Origin: an uncultured Alistipes sp. | GTDB taxonomy: Bacteria; Bacteroidota; Bacteroidia; Bacteroidales; Rikenellaceae | Reading direction: 5' to 3' | Assembly (NCBI GenBank): GCA_944323075.1 | Contig: CALURC010000008.1 | Coordinates: 1-64,000 of the forward strand | Length of the DNA: 64,000 nucleotides | Shown here: piece after piece, positions 34,346-43,484 of the stretch | How positions within the stretch are numbered: position 1 is the stretch's first letter | How the letters are laid out: each line of letters starts with the position of its first letter | Notes under the pieces: model-generated | The model's input: the letters and a program-made list of their open reading frames with translations, nothing else | Databases searched by the model: none | What the model was told of the DNA's origin: nothing | Made by a program: the position numbers and the translations under genes

Positions 34346-37300
34346 ATGTCAAAACACGAAGAACTTAAAATGGTTCCGGACTACTTGTTCGAAGTCAGTT
34401 GGGAAGTTTGCAACAAAGTTGGCGGTATCCATACGGTGATCGCAACCAAGGTGTTGACCCTCTCTCGTGAGTTGGCCGATCGATACATCTTGATCGGGCC
34501 CGACGTTCATCGAGAAGACGTAAATCTCGAATTCGAGGAGGATCCCGAACTTCTGAAAAACTGGAAACAGTCGCTATTGGCCAACGACAACATCCGTGTA
34601 AAAATCGGACGATGGAAAGTCAAAGGAAATCCCATTACAGTATTGGTCGATTTCAGCCAATTCTTCTCCAGCAAAGACGACATTCTAAAATACCTTTGGG
34701 AAAGTTACCGCGTCGACTCAATCAGCGGACAATGGGATTACATCGAACCCGTACTGTTCGGAACGGCAGCCGGCAAAGTAATTGAAAGCTATGTAAATTA
34801 CTTCTGTTCTCCAACCGATCGCATCGTATCTCATTTTCACGAATGGATGACCGCAAGCGGTGGTTTGTACCTTCAGAACCATTCACCATATGTCGCAACG
34901 GTATTCACCACACATGCAACCGTCATGGGACGTTGTATCGCAGGTAACGGCTTGCCTCTATATAGCGATATGACCCGGCTAAATGCCGATGAGCAGGCCC
35001 GTCGTTTCAATGTGGTAGCCAAACATTCGCTGGAAAAGATCGCAGCAGGCAATATGGACTGTTTTGCAACGGTGAGCAACCTTACTGCACGTGAATGCCG
35101 TTATCTCCTCGGCAAGGAGGTCGACATCGTTACGCCGAACGGTTTCGAAGATGATTTCGTGTGGGAACAACCGGAATTGGACCAAAAACGAACCGAAGCT
35201 CGCCGGATGATGATCCGAGTTGCTGAAGCCTGTCTGGGTATCCATTATGACACGGAACCTATGATCGTAGGTACGAGCGGACGGTACGAATTTAAAAATA
35301 AGGGACTGGACATCTTCATCGACTCTCTGCTTGCCCTTGCAGAATCGAACGACCTGAATCGTCCCATATTGGCCTACGTAACCGTACCGGCAGGAAATAA
35401 CGGCCCGCGCAAAGACCTTCAGGCTCATTTGGCAGATCCGAATAACCCGATCGATCCGAACGTTCTGCGCAACACGACCCACTATCTCGAGAATCAAGAC
35501 TGGGACCCGATTATCAACCGTATCAAAAACACCCGATTGGTAGATCCCTCTTCGCCGGTTCAGGTTATTTTCGTTCCGTCGTACCTCAACCAAACCGACG
35601 GAATATTCAACAAAAGCTACTATGAACTTTTGTGCGGAATGGATGTTACCGTATTCCCTTCGTACTACGAACCATGGGGCTACACTCCGCTTGAAAGTAT
35701 CGCATTTTCGGTCCCGACGATCACCACTTCGCTTACGGGCTTCGGACTGTGGGTTGACAGCAAGCTCAAAAAACATGAAGGTGTCGCCGTCATTTCCCGA
35801 AACGACACAAACGATGCCGAAGTCGTAAGCAACATTGCAGAGGTCCTGAAAAAATATGTAACCATGGGATCCGAGGAGTATGTTGCACACCGTGCATCAG
35901 CCCTCGATATTTCGAGAATCGCCCTATGGGAAAATCTGATCGAATATTATTACGAAGCTTACAAGAAAGCATACGACCGTGCCATAAGCCGGAACAACAG
36001 ATCCTTGTACGACGGAAACTCGCATAACGAAGCCACAACCAGCTTCGTAAAGCCGCAAATCAGTAACTCTCCGTCATGGACCCGAATCATGGTCAAACGC
36101 CAACTTCCCGAACGTCTTCATCCACTTGAAGAGTTATCAAAAAACCTGTGGTGGTCATGGACATTGGAAGCTTACGAAGTGTTCGAATATATCGATCGTG
36201 CACTATGGGTCAAATGCGAAAAAAATCCGATCGATTTTCTGGACAAGCTGACCCACTCGCGCATTCTTGCATTGGAAAAGGACGAACTGTTTTTGGGGAA
36301 ACTGGACGCAGTATATACGCAGTTCAAGAACTACATGAAAGAGAAAAAACATGCTTCTGGACCTCGTATAGCCTACTTCAGTATGGAGTATGGCCTGCAT
36401 AGTTCACTGAAGATCTACTCTGGAGGCTTGGGTATCCTGGCCGGCGACTACCTTAAGGAGGCCAGCGACAAAAATGTTCCGATGGTTGCCGTAGGTTTGC
36501 TGTATCGATACGGCTATTTTACCCAGAAATTATCGAATTCTGGTGCCCAAGAGGCCAGCTACGAAGCCCAAAACTTTTCGAAACTTCCCATCTCGCCCGT
36601 TCTGGACGCCAACGGCAACTGGATGGATATTCAGGTCGCTCTCCCGGGCCGAATCGTTACAGCCCGTATATGGCGATGCGATGTCGGACGAACCGAGCTG
36701 TACCTGCTGGATACAGACCATGAACTGAATCAGGACGAAGACCGTTCGATCACCTACCACCTCTACGGAGGTGACTGGGAAAACCGGTTAAAGCAGGAGA
36801 TGCTGCTGGGCATCGGCGGTATCCGTGCATTGAAGGCTCTGAATATCAAACAGGATGTATATCATTGCAACGAAGGACATGCCGCATTTATCGGCATAGA
36901 GAGAATCCGCAACCTGATCCACAATCAGAAACTCTCGTTCGATGAAGCCCTCGAAGTAGTACGGTCCTCATCGCTGTTTACAACGCATACACCTGTGCCT
37001 GCAGGACACGATGCCTTCCCCGAGTCGATGATCCGCCAATATATGTCCCACTATCCGGATCGTTTGGGTATCACTTGGGAACAGTTCATCAGTCTGGGTC
37101 GGGCCTGTCCGGGTGATTCGAATGAAAAATTCTCGATGAGTTTTCTGGCTTGCAACCTCTCCCAAGAGGTCAATGGCGTGAGCTGGTTGCACGGAGAGGT
37201 CAGCAAAGATATCTTTAAAAACATGTGGCCGGGCTACTTCAAAGACGAACTGCATATCGGCTATGTAACCAATGGTGTACACTTCCCTACTTGGTGTGCG

Positions 37301-38605
37301 GCCAATATGCGTCGGCTTTACTCCAAATATTTTAGTGAAGGATTCACTCAGCAGGAATATAACATCGATGCTTGGCAGAAAGTCCGTCAAATCAGCAACC
37401 GCGAATTGTGGGATGCCCGACTGGTATTGAAAAACAAGCTGATCGACCACATCAAACAACGGGTAAGCGATCCTAAACAGTTCCGGTTCGACTCGCCACG
37501 CCAGATGATTCGCATCAAAGAGTCGCTCAATCCGGATGTACTGACAATCGGATTTGCCCGTCGATTCGCCACATACAAACGAGCCAACCTTCTTTTTACC
37601 AACCTCGATCGATTAGACAGCATTGTCAATAACCCGAAATGTCCGGTACAATTTATTTTTGCAGGAAAGGCTCACCCGAATGACAAACCCGGTCAGGATC
37701 TGATCAAACACATTGTCGAAGTGGCTGCCATGCCGCAATTCGTCGGAAAAATCATTTTCCTGCAAAACTACGATATGGAACTAGCACGACGCATGGTGCA
37801 AGGCGTAGACGTATGGCTCAACACGCCGACACGTCCATTGGAGGCTTCCGGCACGAGCGGAGAAAAAGCCGTCATGAACGGAGTCATGCATTTCAGTGTC
37901 CTGGACGGTTGGTGGGTCGAAGGTTACAAAGAAGGCGGCGGCTGGATGTTACCGATGGAACGGACATTCGAGGATCAAAATTTCCAGAATGAAATGGATG
38001 CTGAAATGATCTACAACACGATCGAGGAGCAAATCGTCCCGAAATATTATAAACGTGACGAAGAGAATATCCCGAACGAATGGATCGAGTCGGTAAAAAC
38101 CTGCATCGCAGATATCGCTTCACATTTTACAACCAACCGCATGCTGAACGATTACCAGGAACGGTTCTATTCGAAACTACACGAACGGAATCTGAAACTG
38201 TGTGCCGATGAGTTCAAACTGACGCATGACATCGTTGCATGGAAGAGACGGATCAGCCAGCACTGGGACAAAATACACGTAGTCGATGTCAAACAAGCCG
38301 ACACGGGAAAAGGTTCGATCCTGATGGGACACAGCTACAATGTCGAAGTAACAGTCGACATCGACGGATTGTCACCTGAGGATATCGGAGTCGAAATGAT
38401 TCTTTCCGATCAGATTACCGAAGGCAATGTCCACGTAATAGCCAAGGTCGAACTGAAATACACTCACCGCGAGAACTCACTCGCATACTTCTCTGGGAAA
38501 ACAACTCCGGAAGCAACCGGCTCGTTCGATATGGCCATCCGTGTATTCCCTAAAAATTCGAATCTGCCTCACCGTATGGATTTCGCCTTGGTCAAATGGG
38601 CGTAA
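34346..38605 (+). CDS. Glycogen synthase / alpha-glucan phosphorylase fusion
   Basis: A 1419-residue two-enzyme protein. Residues 1 to about 560 are a GT3-like glycogen synthase (VSWEVCNKVGGIHTVIATK, SHFHEWMTASGGLYL, FPSYYEPWGYTPLES). Residues about 580-1419 are a GT35 short-type alpha-glucan phosphorylase (LHPLEELSKNLWWSW, CNEGHAAFIGIER, FTTHTPVPAGHDAF), with the pyridoxal phosphate Lys1174 in ASGTSGEKAVMNG. One half builds glucan from a sugar nucleotide, the other releases glucose 1-phosphate. The linker (about 560-580) is short. Fusions of this kind are known in Bacteroidetes. It opens the cluster with debranching enzyme, GT4 and GH57, but a terminator follows it directly. Confidence 0.93.
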   Translation: MSKHEELKMVPDYLFEVSWEVCNKVGGIHTVIATKVLTLSRELADRYILIGPDVHREDVNLEFEEDPELLKNWKQSLLANDNIRVKIGRWKVKGNPITVLVDFSQFFSSKDDILKYLWESYRVDSISGQWDYIEPVLFGTAAGKVIESYVNYFCSPTDRIVSHFHEWMTASGGLYLQNHSPYVATVFTTHATVMGRCIAGNGLPLYSDMTRLNADEQARRFNVVAKHSLEKIAAGNMDCFATVSNLTARECRYLLGKEVDIVTPNGFEDDFVWEQPELDQKRTEARRMMIRVAEACLGIHYDTEPMIVGTSGRYEFKNKGLDIFIDSLLALAESNDLNRPILAYVTVPAGNNGPRKDLQAHLADPNNPIDPNVLRNTTHYLENQDWDPIINRIKNTRLVDPSSPVQVIFVPSYLNQTDGIFNKSYYELLCGMDVTVFPSYYEPWGYTPLESIAFSVPTITTSLTGFGLWVDSKLKKHEGVAVISRNDTNDAEVVSNIAEVLKKYVTMGSEEYVAHRASALDISRIALWENLIEYYYEAYKKAYDRAISRNNRSLYDGNSHNEATTSFVKPQISNSPSWTRIMVKRQLPERLHPLEELSKNLWWSWTLEAYEVFEYIDRALWVKCEKNPIDFLDKLTHSRILALEKDELFLGKLDAVYTQFKNYMKEKKHASGPRIAYFSMEYGLHSSLKIYSGGLGILAGDYLKEASDKNVPMVAVGLLYRYGYFTQKLSNSGAQEASYEAQNFSKLPISPVLDANGNWMDIQVALPGRIVTARIWRCDVGRTELYLLDTDHELNQDEDRSITYHLYGGDWENRLKQEMLLGIGGIRALKALNIKQDVYHCNEGHAAFIGIERIRNLIHNQKLSFDEALEVVRSSSLFTTHTPVPAGHDAFPESMIRQYMSHYPDRLGITWEQFISLGRACPGDSNEKFSMSFLACNLSQEVNGVSWLHGEVSKDIFKNMWPGYFKDELHIGYVTNGVHFPTWCAANMRRLYSKYFSEGFTQQEYNIDAWQKVRQISNRELWDARLVLKNKLIDHIKQRVSDPKQFRFDSPRQMIRIKESLNPDVLTIGFARRFATYKRANLLFTNLDRLDSIVNNPKCPVQFIFAGKAHPNDKPGQDLIKHIVEVAAMPQFVGKIIFLQNYDMELARRMVQGVDVWLNTPTRPLEASGTSGEKAVMNGVMHFSVLDGWWVEGYKEGGGWMLPMERTFEDQNFQNEMDAEMIYNTIEEQIVPKYYKRDEENIPNEWIESVKTCIADIASHFTTNRMLNDYQERFYSKLHERNLKLCADEFKLTHDIVAWKRRISQHWDKIHVVDVKQADTGKGSILMGHSYNVEVTVDIDGLSPEDIGVEMILSDQITEGNVHVIAKVELKYTHRENSLAYFSGKTTPEATGSFDMAIRVFPKNSNLPHRMDFALVKWA

Positions 38606-38648
38606 TTCAATGAATCCAAGTCTCGGAAAAAGGTCGAAAAACATTTTC

Positions 38649-38684
38649 AAAAGACGCTTCCCAATGTTGGGAAGCGTCTTTTTT
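38649..38684 (+). terminator. Terminator after the synthase-phosphorylase fusion
   Basis: AAAAGACGCTTCCCAA-TG-TTGGGAAGCGTCTTTT is a perfect 16-bp stem ending in a T run. It splits the cluster into two transcription units. Confidence 0.92.
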
Positions 38685-38734
38685 CATAAAATCAAACCCG
38701 TCAAAAACAGGACAAAATATTAACATATTTTTAT

Positions 38735-38765
38735 TTTGAAATGATATAATTTTTCGATAGATTTA
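38735..38765 (+). promoter_or_regulatory. Promoter of the debranching enzyme-GT4-GH57 unit
   Basis: TTTG (38735-38738), a 19-bp spacer and TAGATTTA (38758-38765), one base off the -7 consensus. It would start transcription about 20 bp before the ATG at 38794. Confidence 0.6.
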
Positions 38766-38793
38766 CACGTAAGATTAGAAAATCTTTTCAAGT

Positions 38794-40728
38794 ATGGCTG
38801 TTTTACATTTTGACAAAAACGAATTAGGCAACTTGGAGTACTCGCTTCAACGTGAAATGCTCAGTACCAATCGTGCAGGCGGATATATGAGTACGACTAT
38901 CGTGTGCTGCAACACACGTAAATATCACGGATTGATGGTTTGTCCCAAAAACGATGACGACGAAAACAATTACGTCCTGCTCTCATCGGTCGACGAAACT
39001 ATCGTCCAACACGAGCAATCCTTCAATTTAGCCATTCATCGTTTTCCCGGCGTATACGAACCTCGAGGACACAAATACATCACAGATTTTACATACACCC
39101 CCTGTCCGGCCATAACCTATCGGGTCGGAGGTGTGATCCTGAAAAAAGAGTTGCTTTGGATTCACTCCAGAACCCAACTGTTGATTCGTTATACACTGCT
39201 GAATGCCCGGTCACAAACCTTACTGAGACTAAGACCATTCCTTGCATTCCGCGATCGACATGCACTCAGCAAAGCCAATTTCTATGCCGACGGACATAGT
39301 TACCCGATTGCCAATGGGGTTAAAAATCGGCTGTATGAAGGTTTCCCATGGCTACACCTTCAGACAAACGTCCCATCGGAGTTCATTGCCGCTCCCGACT
39401 GGTACTACTCGTTCGAATATGCAGAGGAGATCGACCGCGGATATCCCGGCCATGAGGATCTTTTGACGACAGGCTATTTCGAAATGGAAATCAAAAAGGG
39501 ACAAAGTATCATCTTCTCCGGATCGACCGAAGAGATTGATCCCAATAAGTTGGATCAAGTATTCGAAGAAGAGTTGGCCCGTCGATCAAAAAAAATCGAC
39601 TTCCTCTCCTGCCTTCGTCACTCCGCACGACAATTCATTGTCCGGCATGGCGACAAAACAGAAGTCGTAGCCGGCTATCCATGGTTCGGGCGGTGGGGTC
39701 GCGACACCTTCATTTCGCTTCCCGGTATTACCCTGACACAAGGAGACAAGGAGTCGTGCCGCGACGTGCTCGACACAATGGTCCGCGAAATGAAAGACGG
39801 TATGTTTCCCAACATGGGCAACGCCTACAATTCGGTAGACGCCCCGCTGTGGTTCTTCTGGACTTTACAAAACTTCGAAAAAGCCGCGGGCGGTGCAAAG
39901 AATATATGGCAAATGTACGGAAACGCGATGAAAGATATTCTGAACTCCTATGTCAAGGGTGGCGATTACGTACAGGTCAAGGAAAACGGTCTGGTGTGGG
40001 CATTTCATCCCAACTACGCCATGACATGGATGGACGCCGTTGTCGACGGTCATCCAGTAACAGGACGCGAAGGCTACCAAGTCGAAATCAACGCTCTGTG
40101 GTACAACGCAGTATGCTACACGATCGAATTAGCCCGGAAAAACGGAGACAAAGATTTCGTGGCAAAATGGAAATCACTCCCTGATCGAATCAAAGAGTCG
40201 TTTCTCCAGTTGTTCTGGTACGAGAAAGAAGAGTTCCTCGCAGACTATGTAAATGAAAACGGCCAAAACACAGATATCCGGCCCAATCAGATTATTGCAT
40301 GTGCCATGCCTTATGGGATGCTTAGCGACACGCTTAAACAAAAAGTTATCGACAAAGTTCGTCGTCATTTGCTTACACCTCATGGGCTGCGGACGCTTTC
40401 TCCACGCAACCCTATGTACAAAGGGCACTACAAAGGCGACCAACCCTCTCGCGATCGGGCTTATCATCAGGGAACCGTATGGCCGTGGCTATTGGAACAC
40501 TATGTGAAGGCAAACTTCGACCTCTATGGCAAAGATTTCCTCAATGAAGCAATAGAGATCCTTCAAAACTTCGAAGAAGATATCAGCATAAGCGGCATCG
40601 CTTCGATCAACGAAATCTATGACGGAGATCCTCCTCACAATCCACGAGGCGCAATCTCTCAGGCATGGAGTGTCGGAGCCATACTACGCATCGATCAGAT
40701 GATCAAGCTATACTCCAAATCGAGATAG
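38794..40728 (+). CDS. Glycogen debranching enzyme (amylo-alpha-1,6-glucosidase, GH133-like)
   Basis: A 644-residue protein with an N-terminal beta domain (LSTNRAGGYMSTTIVCC, TRKYHGLMV) and a C-terminal (alpha/alpha)6 catalytic domain. The latter shows VAGYPWFGRWGRDTFISLPG, MFPNMGNAYNSVDAPLWFFW and GTVWPWLLEHYV. It removes alpha-1,6-linked glucose left after phosphorylase action. Its place between the phosphorylase fusion and GT4/GH57 supports a role in glycogen turnover. It has its own promoter. Confidence 0.94.
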   Translation: MAVLHFDKNELGNLEYSLQREMLSTNRAGGYMSTTIVCCNTRKYHGLMVCPKNDDDENNYVLLSSVDETIVQHEQSFNLAIHRFPGVYEPRGHKYITDFTYTPCPAITYRVGGVILKKELLWIHSRTQLLIRYTLLNARSQTLLRLRPFLAFRDRHALSKANFYADGHSYPIANGVKNRLYEGFPWLHLQTNVPSEFIAAPDWYYSFEYAEEIDRGYPGHEDLLTTGYFEMEIKKGQSIIFSGSTEEIDPNKLDQVFEEELARRSKKIDFLSCLRHSARQFIVRHGDKTEVVAGYPWFGRWGRDTFISLPGITLTQGDKESCRDVLDTMVREMKDGMFPNMGNAYNSVDAPLWFFWTLQNFEKAAGGAKNIWQMYGNAMKDILNSYVKGGDYVQVKENGLVWAFHPNYAMTWMDAVVDGHPVTGREGYQVEINALWYNAVCYTIELARKNGDKDFVAKWKSLPDRIKESFLQLFWYEKEEFLADYVNENGQNTDIRPNQIIACAMPYGMLSDTLKQKVIDKVRRHLLTPHGLRTLSPRNPMYKGHYKGDQPSRDRAYHQGTVWPWLLEHYVKANFDLYGKDFLNEAIEILQNFEEDISISGIASINEIYDGDPPHNPRGAISQAWSVGAILRIDQMIKLYSKSR

Positions 40729-40766
40729 AATATTTATTGTATAATATATTAAAACGCAAACGTGAA

Positions 40767-42062
40767 ATGAAGGTATTGATGTTCGGATGGGAGTTCCCTC
40801 CCCACATTGCAGGAGGTCTCGGTACGGCATGTTATGGATTAACTCGAGGGCTCGCCAAACAGGGTACGGAAGTTATTTTTGTCGTACCCAAAGCTTATGG
40901 CGACGAAGACAAACGGTTCGTACACGTCGTCAATGCGAGCGACATTGAAATTCCGGCAGGCGAAATCATCGATGCCGAAATGCGCGATAAACTGACCTTT
41001 ATTCACATTGATTCGAATCTGATCCCGTATGTGTCGCCCGAAGAGTTCGACGAGCAGACACAGGAGATTCACTCTCATGAGACCCAATATACGGTACGTG
41101 ATGCATGGAAAGAACGATATGTTTTTTCCGGGAAATACGGTCCGAACCTGATGGAAGAGGTAGCTCGTTTTGCCATGGTTGCAGGACAAATCGCTCGGAA
41201 TATGGAAGGCCAATTCGATGTAATCCACGCACACGACTGGCTGACCTATTATGCAGGCATAGCGGCAAAACGAATCTCCGGGAAACCGCTGGTAGTACAT
41301 ATGCACGCGACCGAATTCGACCGAAGCGGCGAACACATCAATCAGGAGGTCTATAATATCGAGCGTGCCGGAATGGAGGCTGCCGATCGTGTGATCGCAG
41401 TAAGTAATCTGACACGAAATATTGTCATTGAAAAGTATGGTATTCCGGCCGAGAAGGTTATAACGGTACATAATGCCGTACGCTTCGAAACTCGTGAAGC
41501 CGACGAAGCGGAACGAGGCGTATCCGATAAGATCGTCACATTTTTGGGTCGCATCACTTATCAGAAAGGTCCCGATTATTTCGTCGAGGCAGCTGCCAAA
41601 GTTCTCAAACGAATGAACAACGTCCGTTTTGTAATGGCCGGCAGCGGAGATATGCTGAAACACATCGTCCGTCGTGTCGCGAAACTGGGTATCGCCGACC
41701 GGTTCCACTTTACCGGATTTCTAAAAGGCGATGAAGTTCAGAAAATGTTCGGTATGAGCGACGTGTATGTTATGCCATCCGTTTCAGAACCTTTCGGGAT
41801 CTCTCCGCTCGAGGCTATGAAATCGAATGTTCCTGTAATCATCTCCAAACAATCAGGAGTGGCAGAAGTTTTGGATTATGCGCTGAAAGTGGATTACTGG
41901 GATGTCGACGCTTTGGCCGATGCAATATACGGACTATTGCAGTACCCATCTTTGGCCGCCATGTCAGCTACCCGAGGGAAGAATGAGGTTGTCAATCTAA
42001 AATGGAGCGATGCAGCAAGAAAGGTCATTGATGTATATCGCTCCGCAATAGAAAATAAATGA
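40767..42062 (+). CDS. GT4-family glycosyltransferase, glycogen synthase-like
   Basis: A 431-residue retaining GT-B enzyme. The start at 40767 gives MKVLMFGWEFPPHIAGGLGT, the normal N-terminus; the frame is open 34 codons further up but overlaps the debranching gene. Landmarks are HAHDWLTYYAG, ITYQKGPDYFVEAA and the E-x7-E motif PSVSEPFGISPLEAM with FGMSDVYVMP. Members in this context are thought to make or extend alpha-glucan; donor and acceptor are inferred. It lies 38 bp after the debranching gene and 56 bp before GH57. Confidence 0.92.
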   Translation: MKVLMFGWEFPPHIAGGLGTACYGLTRGLAKQGTEVIFVVPKAYGDEDKRFVHVVNASDIEIPAGEIIDAEMRDKLTFIHIDSNLIPYVSPEEFDEQTQEIHSHETQYTVRDAWKERYVFSGKYGPNLMEEVARFAMVAGQIARNMEGQFDVIHAHDWLTYYAGIAAKRISGKPLVVHMHATEFDRSGEHINQEVYNIERAGMEAADRVIAVSNLTRNIVIEKYGIPAEKVITVHNAVRFETREADEAERGVSDKIVTFLGRITYQKGPDYFVEAAAKVLKRMNNVRFVMAGSGDMLKHIVRRVAKLGIADRFHFTGFLKGDEVQKMFGMSDVYVMPSVSEPFGISPLEAMKSNVPVIISKQSGVAEVLDYALKVDYWDVDALADAIYGLLQYPSLAAMSATRGKNEVVNLKWSDAARKVIDVYRSAIENK

Positions 42063-42118
42063 TCGAACAATCGCACAGAAAAGTATTTAAGTAGTCGAAT
42101 TATCAAAAAAAGATCGAT

Positions 42119-43366
42119 ATGAAAACGATTTGCATCTATTTTCAGGTACACCAACCGCTACGATTGAAAAAGTATCGGTTTTTCAATATGGGGAAAGATC
42201 ACACGTATCTCGACGATTATACGAATCGAACCATTACACAAAAAATAGCAAGAAACTGCTATCTGCCGATGAATGGCTTGTTGCTGGACCTGATCCGGAA
42301 ATACGGCAAAAAGTTCAAGGTCGCTTTCTCCATATCGGGAATAGCCATCGAACAGTTCAGAATGTACGCTCCGGAGGTCCTCGACAGTTTCCAGCAACTG
42401 GCCCATACGGGAAACGTCGAATTTCTCGCCGAAACATATTCCCACTCCCTGGCCTCATTGACTGACAGAGATGAATTCATCACTCAAGTCAAACAGCATT
42501 GCAAAGTTATCGAATCGGAATTTGGAATAAAACCCAAAGCCTTTCGTAATACGGAATTGATCTATTCGGACGAAATCGGAGAAACGGTCGCATCAATGGG
42601 TTTCCGGACCATGCTGACCGAAGGGGCCAAACACATTTTGGGATGGAAAAGCCCCAATTACCTTTATGCCAACGCATTAGACCAAAAATTACATCTTCTG
42701 CTACGGAATTTCAAATTGAGTGATGACATCGCTTTTCGTTTCTCGGATCGAAGCTGGAATGAATGGCCTTTGACAGCCGAAAAATATGTCGGTTGGCTTA
42801 GTAATCCCGACGTTCCTGGAGAGATGATCAACCTTTTCATGGATTACGAAACTTTCGGTGAACACCAAAAAGCAGAGAGCGGTATCTTCGATTTTATGCG
42901 ATACTTTCCACAAAAAGCATTGGAAGCAGGACTTCATTTTGCCACTCCAAGTGAGGTTTCAAAGAAATTCCAACCGGTAGGCATTCTTTATTCACCCTAT
43001 CCGATCTCGTGGGCCGACGAAGAACGGGACATCACAGCTTGGTTGGGAAATGATCTGCAAAACGAAGCCTTTTCGAAACTATATGCGATGAAAGATAAAA
43101 TTCACGCTATCAATCATCCTGACTACAATCATGTTTGGAACTTCATGCAGGAGTCGGACCATTTCTATTACATGGCAACCAAATGGTTCTCGGATGGAGA
43201 TGTACACAGCTACTTCAACCCGTATGATTCTCCTTATGAGGCCTTTATCAACTACATGAATGTATTGAGCGATTTTGAAATCGAGGTGGAGAAAAAATAC
43301 GAACAGATCTCCAAAGAGAAAAAAACGAAATCGGCTTTACGCTCAAAAGTTCCTGTGACCCAGTAA
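42119..43366 (+). CDS. GH57 alpha-amylase-like enzyme
   Basis: A 415-residue GH57 protein with the family opening CIYFQVHQPLRLKKYRFF, AETYSHSLASL, the nucleophile region FRNTELIYSDEIGE and the acid region NLFMDYETFGEHQ. GH57 enzymes act on alpha-1,4 or alpha-1,6 glucan as amylase, 4-alpha-glucanotransferase or branching enzyme; which applies is unclear. It is the last gene of the cluster. It lacks a signal peptide, so it acts inside the cell. Confidence 0.93.
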   Translation: MKTICIYFQVHQPLRLKKYRFFNMGKDHTYLDDYTNRTITQKIARNCYLPMNGLLLDLIRKYGKKFKVAFSISGIAIEQFRMYAPEVLDSFQQLAHTGNVEFLAETYSHSLASLTDRDEFITQVKQHCKVIESEFGIKPKAFRNTELIYSDEIGETVASMGFRTMLTEGAKHILGWKSPNYLYANALDQKLHLLLRNFKLSDDIAFRFSDRSWNEWPLTAEKYVGWLSNPDVPGEMINLFMDYETFGEHQKAESGIFDFMRYFPQKALEAGLHFATPSEVSKKFQPVGILYSPYPISWADEERDITAWLGNDLQNEAFSKLYAMKDKIHAINHPDYNHVWNFMQESDHFYYMATKWFSDGDVHSYFNPYDSPYEAFINYMNVLSDFEIEVEKKYEQISKEKKTKSALRSKVPVTQ

Positions 43367-43414
43367 ACAAAAAGAAAAATAGACAAAAAAAGAGGGTAAA
43401 TCGAAGAATAATTT

Positions 43415-43422
43415 TACTTTTG
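43415..43422 (+). promoter_or_regulatory. Candidate promoter -7 box for the TlpA-like/lpxH/thyA/folA unit
   Basis: TACTTTTG, 62 bp upstream of the ATG at 43485. No -33 element is seen. Confidence 0.4.
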
Positions 43423-43484
43423 TAATCCAAAACAGGAAACGGCCATCAAAAATGGAGCCGTTTGCGCGAAGTGAGTATTAGGAG

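Noticed and set aside
34979-35890. A 303-codon minus-strand open frame
   Set aside because: Lies antisense within the glycogen synthase domain, whose plus-strand motifs are intact; no promoter or domain supports it.
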